Source of the DNA: JAGVSZ01 sp035456405
GTDB taxonomy: Bacteria > Pseudomonadota > Gammaproteobacteria > Burkholderiales > SG8-39
DNA: 64,000 nucleotides
Assembly (NCBI GenBank): GCA_035456405.1
Contig: DATIDG010000034.1
Coordinates: 26,635-90,634 of the forward strand
Direction: 5' to 3'
Position 1 is the stretch's first letter. Every line of letters starts with the position of its first letter. The position numbers and the translations under genes are program-made. This document shows, one piece after another, positions 8,207-15,238 of this stretch. The notes under the pieces were generated by a model. It did no database searches, had not been told where the DNA came from, and saw only the letters and a list, made by a program, of their open reading frames with translations.

Positions 8207-8557
8207 TCAGCCCAGCCGGTTGAGAATCAGGATCGAGATGATCACGCCGTAGATCGCGATCCCTTCGGCGAGGCCGACGAAGATCAGCAGGCGACCGAGC
8301 AACTCGGGCTTCTCGGCCAGCGCGCCGACCGCAGCGGCGCCGAGCTTGCCGACCGCGAGGCCCGCGCCGAGCGAGGAGAGGCCCGTCGCGAGCGCGGCGG
8401 CGAGCAGACCCCAGCCAGCCGCGTCGCCGGTGAGCGCCGCCGCGGCGGCGGGTGCCTGGGCCGCGGCCGGTCCGGCCCAGAAGAGGAGGGCGGTGGCGCC
8501 GAGGCTCAGCGCGGCGGCGACCAGGGTCAGCGCGAGTGCGAACTTGATTCTTGGCAT
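8207..8557 (-). CDS. atpK: V/A-type ATPase proteolipid (c/K) subunit
   Basis: Membrane rotor-ring subunit. Product 116 residues: an N-terminal hydrophobic, Ala-rich stretch ending AGPAAAQ (1-34) that looks like a cleaved signal or extra helix, then one helical hairpin (about 48-78 and 88-113). The ion-carrying Glu98 sits in LAEGIAIYG, the canonical outer-helix motif. So this is a single-hairpin proteolipid, not the duplicated four-helix form of Enterococcus. The Gln seen in the inner helix of Na+-binding rings is not evident, which leans towards protons, but this is inference. Start at 8557 follows atpI by 2 bp. Confidence 0.9.
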   Translation of the reverse strand: MPRIKFALALTLVAAALSLGATALLFWAGPAAAQAPAAAAALTGDAAGWGLLAAALATGLSSLGAGLAVGKLGAAAVGALAEKPELLGRLLIFVGLAEGIAIYGVIISILILNRLG

Positions 8558-8559
8558 CG

Positions 8560-10368
8560 TTATTTCTCCGTGAGAGCGACGGGGGGCGGCAGCAGCGGCC
8601 GGAACTCGCGGCCCTCCGCCTGGAAGAAGCGGGCGAAAAACTCGAACAGCACGAGGCGCGTCGTCTGGATCGAGACGACCAGCCCCTCCAGCGCCAGGAT
8701 GACGACATTCCCGAGCGCCAGTACGACGAGAAAGCCGAACGTTCCGCCGGCCGCGTCGGCGAGGGCAACCACGGCCGAGGACAGTCCCGCATGCGCGAGC
8801 GCGAACGCGCCCACACGCGCGAACGAGAGCGTGTTGATCAGGATCTGCATTGCCCGCTCGACCAGTTCCCCGAGCGCTTTCAACGCCCCGATCGCGTGCC
8901 CCTCGGCGCGTGCGTGGCCGACCGCGAAGACGACTGCGCCTGCGAGCGCAACGAACGCCGAGGCCGGGCTCAGGAACAGTCCGAGGAGCCCCAAGTAGAC
9001 GAGCACGAACCCGCCCTCGGTCGCGAGCCACTCGCCGAACTCGCCGCGCCACCAGGCCTCGAGCGCGCTCAGCACGAACCCGATCGCCAGGAAGACCACT
9101 CCGCCCAGGAGCGGCACACCGAGCACCACGAGCGGCTCCTCGAGCGGATTGATCCAGAGCGGATGGATCAGATGCTCGACGCTGAAGACGCTGCCGAACG
9201 CGAGCCCGAAGACCGCTGCCGACAGCCCGGCGGGGATGAGGAGGCCGAGCACCGGCATGCGCTTGCGCAGCCAGAAGCCGGCGGCCGCGAGCACCAGCCC
9301 CTGGCCGACGTCGCCGAACATGTAGCCGAAGAGGAGCGGCACCGCGACCGCGAGCAGCTTGCTCGGGTCCGCGCCGTACTCACCGGGCATGCCGAAGAGC
9401 CGGCTGAAGATCTCGAACGGCCGCGCCCACCAGGGATTGCGGAGCAGGAGTGGCGGGCGCACGCCCCGCGGCGGCTTCGGGAAGCTCGCGAGCGCGCGCG
9501 CGTCCGCGCGTTCGATCGCCGCCGTCAGGCTCGGTGCATCGCTCGTCCAGCCGGTGATGCGCGAGAACACCTCGCCGCCTTCGATCGCGCCGACATTGTC
9601 GAAGCACCACGCCGCCCGCGCGACGTCGCCGAGGGCAGTGGGAACGTCGTGGCGCTCATCCAGGGCGGCGAGCTCGGCGCGCGCGGTCGCAGCGTCCCCG
9701 CTTCGAACCGCGCGGCGGTCCGCGATCAGCGCGAGATTCTCCTCGGCGCTTGGCCGCAGCCACTCCGGTACCTGCGCGCGGCGACCGTTCGCCGCCGCGA
9801 CCTCCTGGCCGAGCGGCTCGATCGTCTCGGGAGCGCCGACCGCCAACAGGAATGTCTCCTCCTCGAAGTCGATCGGATGGAGCAGCACGCTCGAGGGCAG
9901 CGACAGCCGCGCCCCCTTCGGGTAGACGAACACGCACGCGACCACGCGGCCGCCCGGCTCGCCGATCGCCGAGAAATCGATCGGTGCGCCGCGCAGGCGC
10001 TCCATGACCCGCGCCACGGTGTCGAGCTGCGCGATCTCGGACTCGGCGTCCTGCAGTCCCGCGATCACCCGGTCTGCCTCGGCCGACCAGGCATCGATGG
10101 TCGCGATCGCGGCCGCGAGCGCGTCGGCGGGCGCGACCCGCGTGGTCGCGCGCAGGCGCGCGGCCGGCCAGTACGCGCGATAGCGCCGCGACAGCACGCC
10201 GTACTCCCTGAGGAGACGGTTGACCTGCGCGGCATCGTCCTGCTGGAGCGCGCCGCGCCGCCATTCGATCTCCACCGCGCCCGTCATGGCGAGCGCCTCG
10301 AGCGCGACGAACGCATCGTCGCGCGCGACGAGGATCTCGAACCAGCGCGCCGCTTCAGGCCGGATCAC
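8560..10368 (-). CDS. atpI: V/A-type ATPase membrane subunit I (a subunit)
   Basis: Stator membrane subunit that forms the ion half-channels beside the proteolipid ring. The GTG start overlaps the atpC stop (GTGA) and gives 602 residues; the open frame upstream is a shadow. The N-terminal half is a soluble arm with coiled-coil stretches (about 55-130). The C-terminal half has about seven membrane segments, including LLFGYMFGDVGQG, a family signature, and the last helix region with SIQTTRLVLFEFFARFF, whose Arg is the conserved residue facing the ring Glu. Length and layout fit NtpI/AtpI. Two bases separate it from atpK. Confidence 0.93.
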   Translation of the reverse strand: MIRPEAARWFEILVARDDAFVALEALAMTGAVEIEWRRGALQQDDAAQVNRLLREYGVLSRRYRAYWPAARLRATTRVAPADALAAAIATIDAWSAEADRVIAGLQDAESEIAQLDTVARVMERLRGAPIDFSAIGEPGGRVVACVFVYPKGARLSLPSSVLLHPIDFEEETFLLAVGAPETIEPLGQEVAAANGRRAQVPEWLRPSAEENLALIADRRAVRSGDAATARAELAALDERHDVPTALGDVARAAWCFDNVGAIEGGEVFSRITGWTSDAPSLTAAIERADARALASFPKPPRGVRPPLLLRNPWWARPFEIFSRLFGMPGEYGADPSKLLAVAVPLLFGYMFGDVGQGLVLAAAGFWLRKRMPVLGLLIPAGLSAAVFGLAFGSVFSVEHLIHPLWINPLEEPLVVLGVPLLGGVVFLAIGFVLSALEAWWRGEFGEWLATEGGFVLVYLGLLGLFLSPASAFVALAGAVVFAVGHARAEGHAIGALKALGELVERAMQILINTLSFARVGAFALAHAGLSSAVVALADAAGGTFGFLVVLALGNVVILALEGLVVSIQTTRLVLFEFFARFFQAEGREFRPLLPPPVALTEK

Positions 10369-11165
10369 GGCAGCACCCCGAACGCCGCGCGCGTGACAAG
10401 CTGCGCGCGCAGCTTCTCGATGTCGAGCGCCACCAGGGCGATATAAGCGAAGGCTGCGACCGGCGTGAACGCATGGCGCCTGAAGCGCGCCGCGATCTGC
10501 GCCTCGAGGCCGCGGCGCATCGTCCAGGCGTCCTCCGAGCCGACATCGACGAACCGTGGCAGGTGCCGGAGCACGAGGCCCGCGAGCTCTTCGAGCGCTG
10601 CGGCGTCGTCGCCGCTGCGGTCGGGCCAACGATCGCGCCACTCCGCGAGCCAGACCTCGAGCGCGAGCGCATCGGCCGTGGCGGCGCGCAGGCCGTTCCC
10701 CTCGCCGAGTTGGGCCTCGATCGCGAGCACGACCGGCGCGAGCGGTCCGTTCCGCAGTGCCGCACGGCGTGCGTCGGCGTCCGCGTCCGCGTACTGCTGC
10801 AGCACCGGGTCACGACGCATCCAGGGGGCCGGCGGCTCGCCGCGCGCGAGCCGGGTGACCGCCGGCAAGTCCACGAGATGCCCCGTCCAGTCCAGGGCGC
10901 GCTGCCACTCGCCGGAGACCCATGCGGCGACTTCGGCGATGGCCCCGCGGAGCTCGGTCCTCAGGCGCAGCTCGATCTCGTCCGCGTCGGCGTCGACGGG
11001 AATCGCGGCGACCCAGCGACGGAGCGGCGAGGCGCGCAGCGTCTCGAGCGCCGCAACCAGGCTGCGCGCGCTGCGGAGCTGGTTCCACAGCGACTCATCG
11101 CCACGCTGGCCGTAACGGGACTGGAGGCGTGCCTGCGCGTATTCGAGCGGAAGTCCGCCGATCAT
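10365..11165 (-). CDS. atpC: Probable V/A-type ATPase subunit C (d-like), divergent
   Basis: Likely the funnel-shaped subunit that couples the rotor axle to the proteolipid ring. I recognise it mainly by place: it lies between the small stalk gene and atpI, exactly where subunit C is found in these operons. The 266 residues are mostly helical and Arg/Ala-rich, as in the d/C fold; the N-terminus has YAQARLQSRYG, similar to the start of C subunits (YxxARxRAmxs), and the C-terminal end is AFAYIALVALDIEKLRA, like the family end (hyxxkxxEvxnir). It is shorter than the ~320-350 residues usual for subunit C. Stop overlaps the atpI start. Confidence 0.65.
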   Translation of the reverse strand: MIGGLPLEYAQARLQSRYGQRGDESLWNQLRSARSLVAALETLRASPLRRWVAAIPVDADADEIELRLRTELRGAIAEVAAWVSGEWQRALDWTGHLVDLPAVTRLARGEPPAPWMRRDPVLQQYADADADARRAALRNGPLAPVVLAIEAQLGEGNGLRAATADALALEVWLAEWRDRWPDRSGDDAAALEELAGLVLRHLPRFVDVGSEDAWTMRRGLEAQIAARFRRHAFTPVAAFAYIALVALDIEKLRAQLVTRAAFGVLP

Positions 11166-11265
11166 TCCCGCCGCCTCCGGTCGTCCATGGCCGACGGCGC
11201 ACGGCCAGCCGAGGTCGCCGTTCTCGCATCCCTGGCAGAAAGCGCCGGGGCCCCCGCTCGGTAGC

Positions 11266-11622
11266 TCACTCGGCTGCTTCCTCCCCGATCAGCTCGTCGG
11301 CAAGCCGGTCGACCGCGCTCGCGAGGTTCGTTCGCGCAGCTTCGTCTTGTTCCGCCTGGGGGTCGGGCCCGACCGCCTCGGCGTCGATTGCGGCGAGCCG
11401 TGCGGCGCGCCGCTTAGCGGTGCTGGCGCGGATTGCGGATATGCGCGCGGCCGCGGTCTCCGCGATGCGCTTGTCGCGCGCGCGGGCGTCGGCGCGGATC
11501 CCGTCTGCGGTTTGCTGCGATGCCGCAACCTCGGCTCGCGCGCGGCGCTCGGCGTCGAGCACGCGCGCCATCGCGGCCTCGACTTCGCTGTCGTTGCGGG
11601 CTCCCTCCCTGGTCTGCGCCAT
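11266..11622 (-). CDS. Probable V/A-type ATPase small stalk subunit (G/H)
   Basis: First gene of the ATPase operon. The start at 11622 gives 118 residues with almost unbroken charged helix (Ala/Glu/Arg-rich; EVEAAMARVLDAERRAR onward), the normal picture for the G/H subunit that pairs with subunit E in the peripheral stalk. The similarity is compositional, so family assignment depends on operon position. Upstream is a 247-bp divergent promoter region shared with the cytochrome gene at 11870. About 100 bp separate it from atpC. Confidence 0.6.
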   Translation of the reverse strand: MAQTREGARNDSEVEAAMARVLDAERRARAEVAASQQTADGIRADARARDKRIAETAAARISAIRASTAKRRAARLAAIDAEAVGPDPQAEQDEAARTNLASAVDRLADELIGEEAAE

Positions 11623-11700
11623 GTCTGTATCGCTTCTTTTGCAGTGCGGCGAAGGACCGGCCTCCCCGCCATTATTAGAGCCCGAGGGGCGCGAGCAGGG

Positions 11701-11714
11701 TTGACACCGGTCAA
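11701..11714. promoter_or_regulatory. FNR/CRP-family-like palindrome in the divergent ATPase/cytochrome promoter region
   Basis: TTGAC-ACCG-GTCAA is a perfect 5+5 inverted repeat with a 4-bp spacer, one base pair per arm away from the FNR consensus TTGAT-N4-ATCAA. It lies 79 bp before the ATPase start (11622) and 155 bp before the cytochrome start (11870). A second short palindrome, GTTGTCAAC, follows near 11744. An oxygen- or redox-responsive regulator could act here on both units; not proven by sequence. Confidence 0.4.
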
Positions 11715-11869
11715 ATCGACCGCTCGCGGGCCGCGGCCCGCGGGTTGTCAACATTCGCGGCACGAAACCGTTAGTCCGGTTGCGCCGGCGGAGTGTCGCA
11801 CGGCTCCGGCCGATTCACTAAGATCGCCTTGCTTCCAACTCATTGAACCGCGCGCGGGAGAACCGCACG

Positions 11870-12166
11870 ATGCGCATGCTGGCCACCGCAATCGCTGCTA
11901 CCGCGTTGGCTCTTGGCAGCCTGGCACACGCCCAGGTCGACGCCAAGAAAGGCGAGGCCGCGGCCAAGGAGGCGGGCTGCATGGCCTGCCATGCGATTGA
12001 CAGCAAGAAGGTCGGGCCGTCTCTCAAGGAGACCGGCAAAAAGTACGCCGGCGCGGCCGAGAAGGTGATCGCCGCCATGAAGGCGAGCAAGGATCACGCC
12101 GACGCGGTCAAAGGCACGAAGGACGCTGACCTCAAGCTGATCGCGTCCTGGATCGCGTCGATGTAA
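11870..12166 (+). CDS. Small monoheme c-type cytochrome (MtoD-like position)
   Basis: Periplasmic electron shuttle. The start at 11870 (ATGCGCATG) has GGGAG 8-9 bp upstream; product 98 residues. A signal peptide ends at AHA-Q (residue 21/22). One heme motif, CMACH, at 37-41. After the heme there is no normal distal-Met context (no PMP-like loop); candidate ligands are Met70 or His76 in SKDHADAVK. His76 aligns with the only conserved His of the two paralogues downstream (residues 90 and 93), so His/His ligation is possible. It opens the electron-transfer cluster and corresponds in place to the small MtoD-type cytochromes near mtoAB genes. Confidence 0.88.
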   Translation: MRMLATAIAATALALGSLAHAQVDAKKGEAAAKEAGCMACHAIDSKKVGPSLKETGKKYAGAAEKVIAAMKASKDHADAVKGTKDADLKLIASWIASM

Positions 12167-12590
12167 CGACCCGAGTTACACCGGTCGATTCGAACTGCCT
12201 TTGGGCCGGGCGCGTCGAGTGACCTGGGCTCCAATTCCAATCGCTTCGCGGATTGAGTTGCGTCCGCGCTACGAATGGCCGGTCAGTGTATTGACCGCGC
12301 GACAAGATCTGCGCTACAAAGTGGCACGCAATAAGAACCGGATGCGGTACGAGAAGCGCACGAAGCCGGAGTGGAAGGTCGTCTGACGCGGCAGCTTCCC
12401 TCGGAGCGGGAACCGGCATTGGGGAGGACCGAGTGATGCAGTTGGTTACATGGACCCAGCGAGGTTACCTCGTGTCGATCGGGCGCCAGTCCGTCCTCGC
12501 CGCATCCGGCGGCCGCCACCAACGCCTGTCCGCGCCCCTGCGCTTCCTGCTGCGCTCACCCACCTCGCACTAACCACCAGGAGTCGGTAG
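12167..12590 (+). other. Intergenic region with no supported gene
   Basis: A 424-bp gap between the first and second small cytochrome genes. A 61-codon open stretch at 12201-12386 has Arg-rich composition and no recognisable features or ribosome binding site, so I do not call it. CAGGAG at 12580 is the ribosome binding site of the next gene. It could hold an own promoter for the downstream cytochrome genes; I see no convincing -35/-10 pair. Confidence 0.5.
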
Positions 12591-12926
12591 ATGAAGCTCA
12601 AAGTCGTAGTCCCAGCCGCGCTGGTCGCGCTTGGGATGACCGGCGGCGCGTACGCCCAAGACGTCGACGCCGCTGCGGCGGAGGCCCTGATGAAGAAGAG
12701 CGGCTGCTTCAAGTGCCACTCGGTCAGTCAGAAGAAGGATGCCCCGCCGTACAAGGAGATCGCGGGCAAGTACAAGGCCAAGCCGGACGGCGAGAAGGCG
12801 CTGATGACCCACCTTACGACGAATCCGAAGGTCAAGGTGGACGGCAAGGAAGAGGAGCACGACTCGCTCAAGACGAAGAACGAGGCGGACGTGCGCAACG
12901 TGGTGAAGTGGATTCTGACGCGGTGA
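12591..12926 (+). CDS. Small monoheme c-type cytochrome, paralogue 1
   Basis: Exported 111-residue monoheme cytochrome. Signal peptide ends at AYA-Q (22/23). Heme motif CFKCH at 39-43. The second half carries GKEEEHDSLKTKNEADVRNVVKWILTR-type sequence, nearly the same as in the next gene, with His90 as the only residue conserved in all three local cytochromes that could be a distal ligand; Met72 is not conserved in the paralogue. CAGGAG lies 7 bp before the ATG. Ten base pairs separate it from the next gene, so the pair is co-transcribed and clearly a tandem duplication. Likely role: periplasmic shuttle between NapC-type protein and the decaheme cytochrome. Confidence 0.9.
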   Translation: MKLKVVVPAALVALGMTGGAYAQDVDAAAAEALMKKSGCFKCHSVSQKKDAPPYKEIAGKYKAKPDGEKALMTHLTTNPKVKVDGKEEEHDSLKTKNEADVRNVVKWILTR

Positions 12927-12936
12927 AGGCAGAGAG

Positions 12937-13281
12937 ATGAACACGATTCGCTTGATGCTGGTATCGGGGCTCGCGGTCGGGACCTGGATGGGCCTGGCGC
13001 CGGTCGCGATGGGGCAGGCCGACGACGCCGCAGCGGAGGCCCTGGCGAGAAAGAGCGGGTGCCTCAAGTGTCATTCCGTGACGCAGAAGAAGGACGCTCC
13101 CTCCTACAAAGAGATCGCGGCCAAATACAAAGGTCAGGCGGACGCCGAGAAGAAGCTCGTCGCTTTCGTCTCCACGGGCTCCAAGATCAAGATCGACGGT
13201 AAGGAAGAGGAGCACGATGTCCTAAAGACGAAAAACGAGGCCGAGGCCCGCAACGTGGCCCGATGGATCCTGACACGCTGA
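12937..13281 (+). CDS. Small monoheme c-type cytochrome, paralogue 2
   Basis: Tandem paralogue of the preceding gene, 114 residues. Signal peptide ends near AMG-Q (26/27). Heme motif CLKCH at 42-46. There is no Met at all after residue 25, so the sixth heme ligand cannot be Met; His93 in EEEHDVLK is the obvious candidate. Shared blocks with paralogue 1 are KKDAP-YKEIA-KYK after the heme and the C-terminal GKEEEHD...LKTKNEA...WILTR. Divergence is strongest in the 65-85 loop, which might tune partner binding. Followed 27 bp later by the NapC-type gene. Confidence 0.9.
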   Translation: MNTIRLMLVSGLAVGTWMGLAPVAMGQADDAAAEALARKSGCLKCHSVTQKKDAPSYKEIAAKYKGQADAEKKLVAFVSTGSKIKIDGKEEEHDVLKTKNEAEARNVARWILTR

Positions 13282-13308
13282 CCGGCTACGGCCCTAGGGG
13301 GAGGGAGG

Positions 13309-13917
13309 GTGTTCAAGAAGACGTGGGAGTGGCTGGGCGGTCAGTGCCGCACCTGTTCCCGCATCCGGCTCGCGGTCGGGATCGTCCTGGCGACGGTGCT
13401 GTTCGGGGCCGTGTTCATGGTCGCTGGCGCGGGCGCGCTCGCGTGGACCAACACCGAGAACTTCTGCATCGGCTGCCACGAGATGCGCGACAACGTGTAC
13501 GCGGAGTTCAAGGGCACGATCCACGACAAGAACCGGACTGGCGTACGCGCGATCTGCTCCGACTGCCACGTGCCGCGGGAGCCGGGGCCGCTGGTCTTGA
13601 GAAAGATGCGGGCGACCTTCGAGCTCTGGGGTCACTTCACCGGAGTGGTCGACAGCAAGGAGAAGTTCGAGCAGCATCGCTACGAGCTGGCCAGGCGGGT
13701 CTGGGTGCGGATGAAGGAGACCGACTCGCTCGAGTGCCGCAATTGCCACAAGTACGACTCCATGGACGCCGACGTGCAGTCGGACAAGGCGAAAGCCCGC
13801 CACGCGAAGGGCAAGGCCGAGGGCCTGACGTGCATCGATTGCCATTTCGGCATCGCGCACAAGGAGCCGGAAGGCGGACCTGGCCCGAGGGAACTCAAGG
13901 TCGGGAGCAGCAAGTGA
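13309..13917 (+). CDS. NapC/NirT/CymA-type tetraheme cytochrome
   Basis: Membrane-anchored quinone-linked cytochrome, the probable inner-membrane partner of the decaheme/porin conduit (role of CymA or MtoC). GTG start preceded by GGGGGAGGGAGG; 202 residues. One membrane helix at about 21-44. Four heme motifs: CIGCH (53-57, followed by Met at 59 as in NapC), CSDCH, CRNCH and CIDCH. An extra CRTC (13-16) without His lies on the cytoplasmic side and might bind a metal or form a disulfide; this is unusual. Shares layout with the NapC-type protein at 1135-1791, but its first heme motif is normal CX2CH. Confidence 0.9.
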   Translation: MFKKTWEWLGGQCRTCSRIRLAVGIVLATVLFGAVFMVAGAGALAWTNTENFCIGCHEMRDNVYAEFKGTIHDKNRTGVRAICSDCHVPREPGPLVLRKMRATFELWGHFTGVVDSKEKFEQHRYELARRVWVRMKETDSLECRNCHKYDSMDADVQSDKAKARHAKGKAEGLTCIDCHFGIAHKEPEGGPGPRELKVGSSK

Positions 13918-13999
13918 GCTTTGCGACGGGGACCGTTACAGCGGCGCGGCGCCGGAGTTCCGGGTGTTGCGCCCACGCGACATTTTTGTTGCTCGGCTA

Positions 14000-14028
14000 T
14001 TGACGCCAGGAACCACGTTGGGCGTAAT
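14000..14028 (+). promoter_or_regulatory. Possible sigma70-type promoter for mtoAB
   Basis: Within the 306-bp gap 13918-14223, TTGACG (14000-14005) and CGTAAT (14023-14028) are 17 bp apart. The -10 is imperfect. The rest of the gap shows only GC-rich inverted repeats (for example GCGCGG/CCGCGC near 14115) and no gene. Confidence 0.3.
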
Positions 14029-14223
14029 GCCCGAGTAGAAGATTAAGTGGTCGCAGCGCGAATGCAATCGCGTGCAAGCGACCCTCGCAGCGATCACTAG
14101 GCTGCGCGAACGGCGCGCGGTGGTACCGCGCAACTGCGCCGAAACGGAGGGAAAGGACTCCGGCCCGGCGCCGCAGCGACCGTTCGGGGCGATGGTGCTG
14201 CAGTTCCGGCATAGGGGGAGTCC

Positions 14224-15216
14224 ATGCGTTTTAGCCATTCGATCGCCACCGCGCTCGCGGGCGGCGCGGCCTTGTTGTGCGCTCAACTTGCCTTCGCCCA
14301 GCAGCCCGCGGATGCGAAACCGCCGCGAGCGGACCTGGTCCTCACCGGCGACGCGAAGTGCACGCGTTGCCACAACGAGGAGGACTCGCCCCAGCTCCTC
14401 GCCATCGGGCAGACCCGCCACGGCACGAAAGCCGATGGCCGCACGCCCACCTGCACGAACTGCCACGGCGAGAGCGAGAACCACATCCAGAAGCCGTCGG
14501 GCGCGAAGGAGCGGCCCCAGCCGGATCGCACGTTCGGCAAGTCGTCGACCACGCCGATGGCCGAGCGCAGCGCGGCCTGCCTCACCTGCCACCAGGGCGG
14601 CAATCGCATCGCCTTCCAGGCAAGCGTGCACGCGAACCGCGACGTCGCCTGCAGCTCCTGCCACAAGATCCACAGCGCGCGCGACGCCGTGCGGGACACC
14701 GGACCCCAGGCGAGCCGCGATTCGGCGCGGGACGTGCGGACGCAGACCGACGTCTGCTTCACCTGCCACAAGGAGCAGCGCGCGCAGGTCAACCGGCCCG
14801 TGCACCACCCGATCATCGAAGGCAAGATGACCTGCTCGTCGTGCCACAACGTGCACGGCGACAACCCGGCCCAGCTCGTGAGGGACAGCGTCAACGAGAC
14901 CTGCTTCACGTGCCACATGGAGAAGCGCGGGCCGTTCCTGCACAACCACGCGCCGGTGCAGGAAAACTGCGCCATCTGCCACCAGCCGCACGGCACGGTC
15001 ATCGCCAACCTCCTGAAGGCGCGGCCGCCGTTCCTCTGCCAGGAGTGCCACAGCCACACGAGCCATCCGAGCCAGGCGGCGGGCCTGCCAACGGGCCGGA
15101 CGACCTCGACTTCGCTCCTCGGCACCGTCGCGCGGGGCTGCCCGAACTGCCACATCAACATCCACGGCAGCAACAGCTCGCAGAACAGCGCGACCGCCGG
15201 ACGCTTCCGTCGCTGA
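14224..15216 (+). CDS. mtoA: Decaheme c-type cytochrome, MtoA/MtrA/PioA (DmsE) family
   Basis: Periplasmic decaheme wire that plugs into an outer-membrane barrel and carries electrons across the outer membrane. 330 residues, close to MtrA (about 330). Signal peptide ends at AFA-Q (25/26). Exactly ten CXXCH motifs: CTRCH (46), CTNCH, CLTCH, CSSCH, CFTCH, CSSCH, CFTCH, CAICH, CQECH, CPNCH, with the regular His-rich contexts between them. The C-terminal NCHINIHGSNS is characteristic of the DmsE/MtrA group. The next gene, 22 bp on, encodes the matching barrel. Whether the flow is outward (metal reduction) or inward (Fe(II) oxidation) cannot be read directly; absence of an MtrC-type gene favours inward. 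Confidence 0.93.
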   Translation: MRFSHSIATALAGGAALLCAQLAFAQQPADAKPPRADLVLTGDAKCTRCHNEEDSPQLLAIGQTRHGTKADGRTPTCTNCHGESENHIQKPSGAKERPQPDRTFGKSSTTPMAERSAACLTCHQGGNRIAFQASVHANRDVACSSCHKIHSARDAVRDTGPQASRDSARDVRTQTDVCFTCHKEQRAQVNRPVHHPIIEGKMTCSSCHNVHGDNPAQLVRDSVNETCFTCHMEKRGPFLHNHAPVQENCAICHQPHGTVIANLLKARPPFLCQECHSHTSHPSQAAGLPTGRTTSTSLLGTVARGCPNCHINIHGSNSSQNSATAGRFRR

Positions 15217-15238
15217 CCGGGACTGGGGGACAGCCATC

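Noticed and set aside
12201..12386. A 61-codon open frame between small cytochrome genes
   Set aside because: No ribosome binding site, no homology clue and no conserved pattern; a chance frame is likely.
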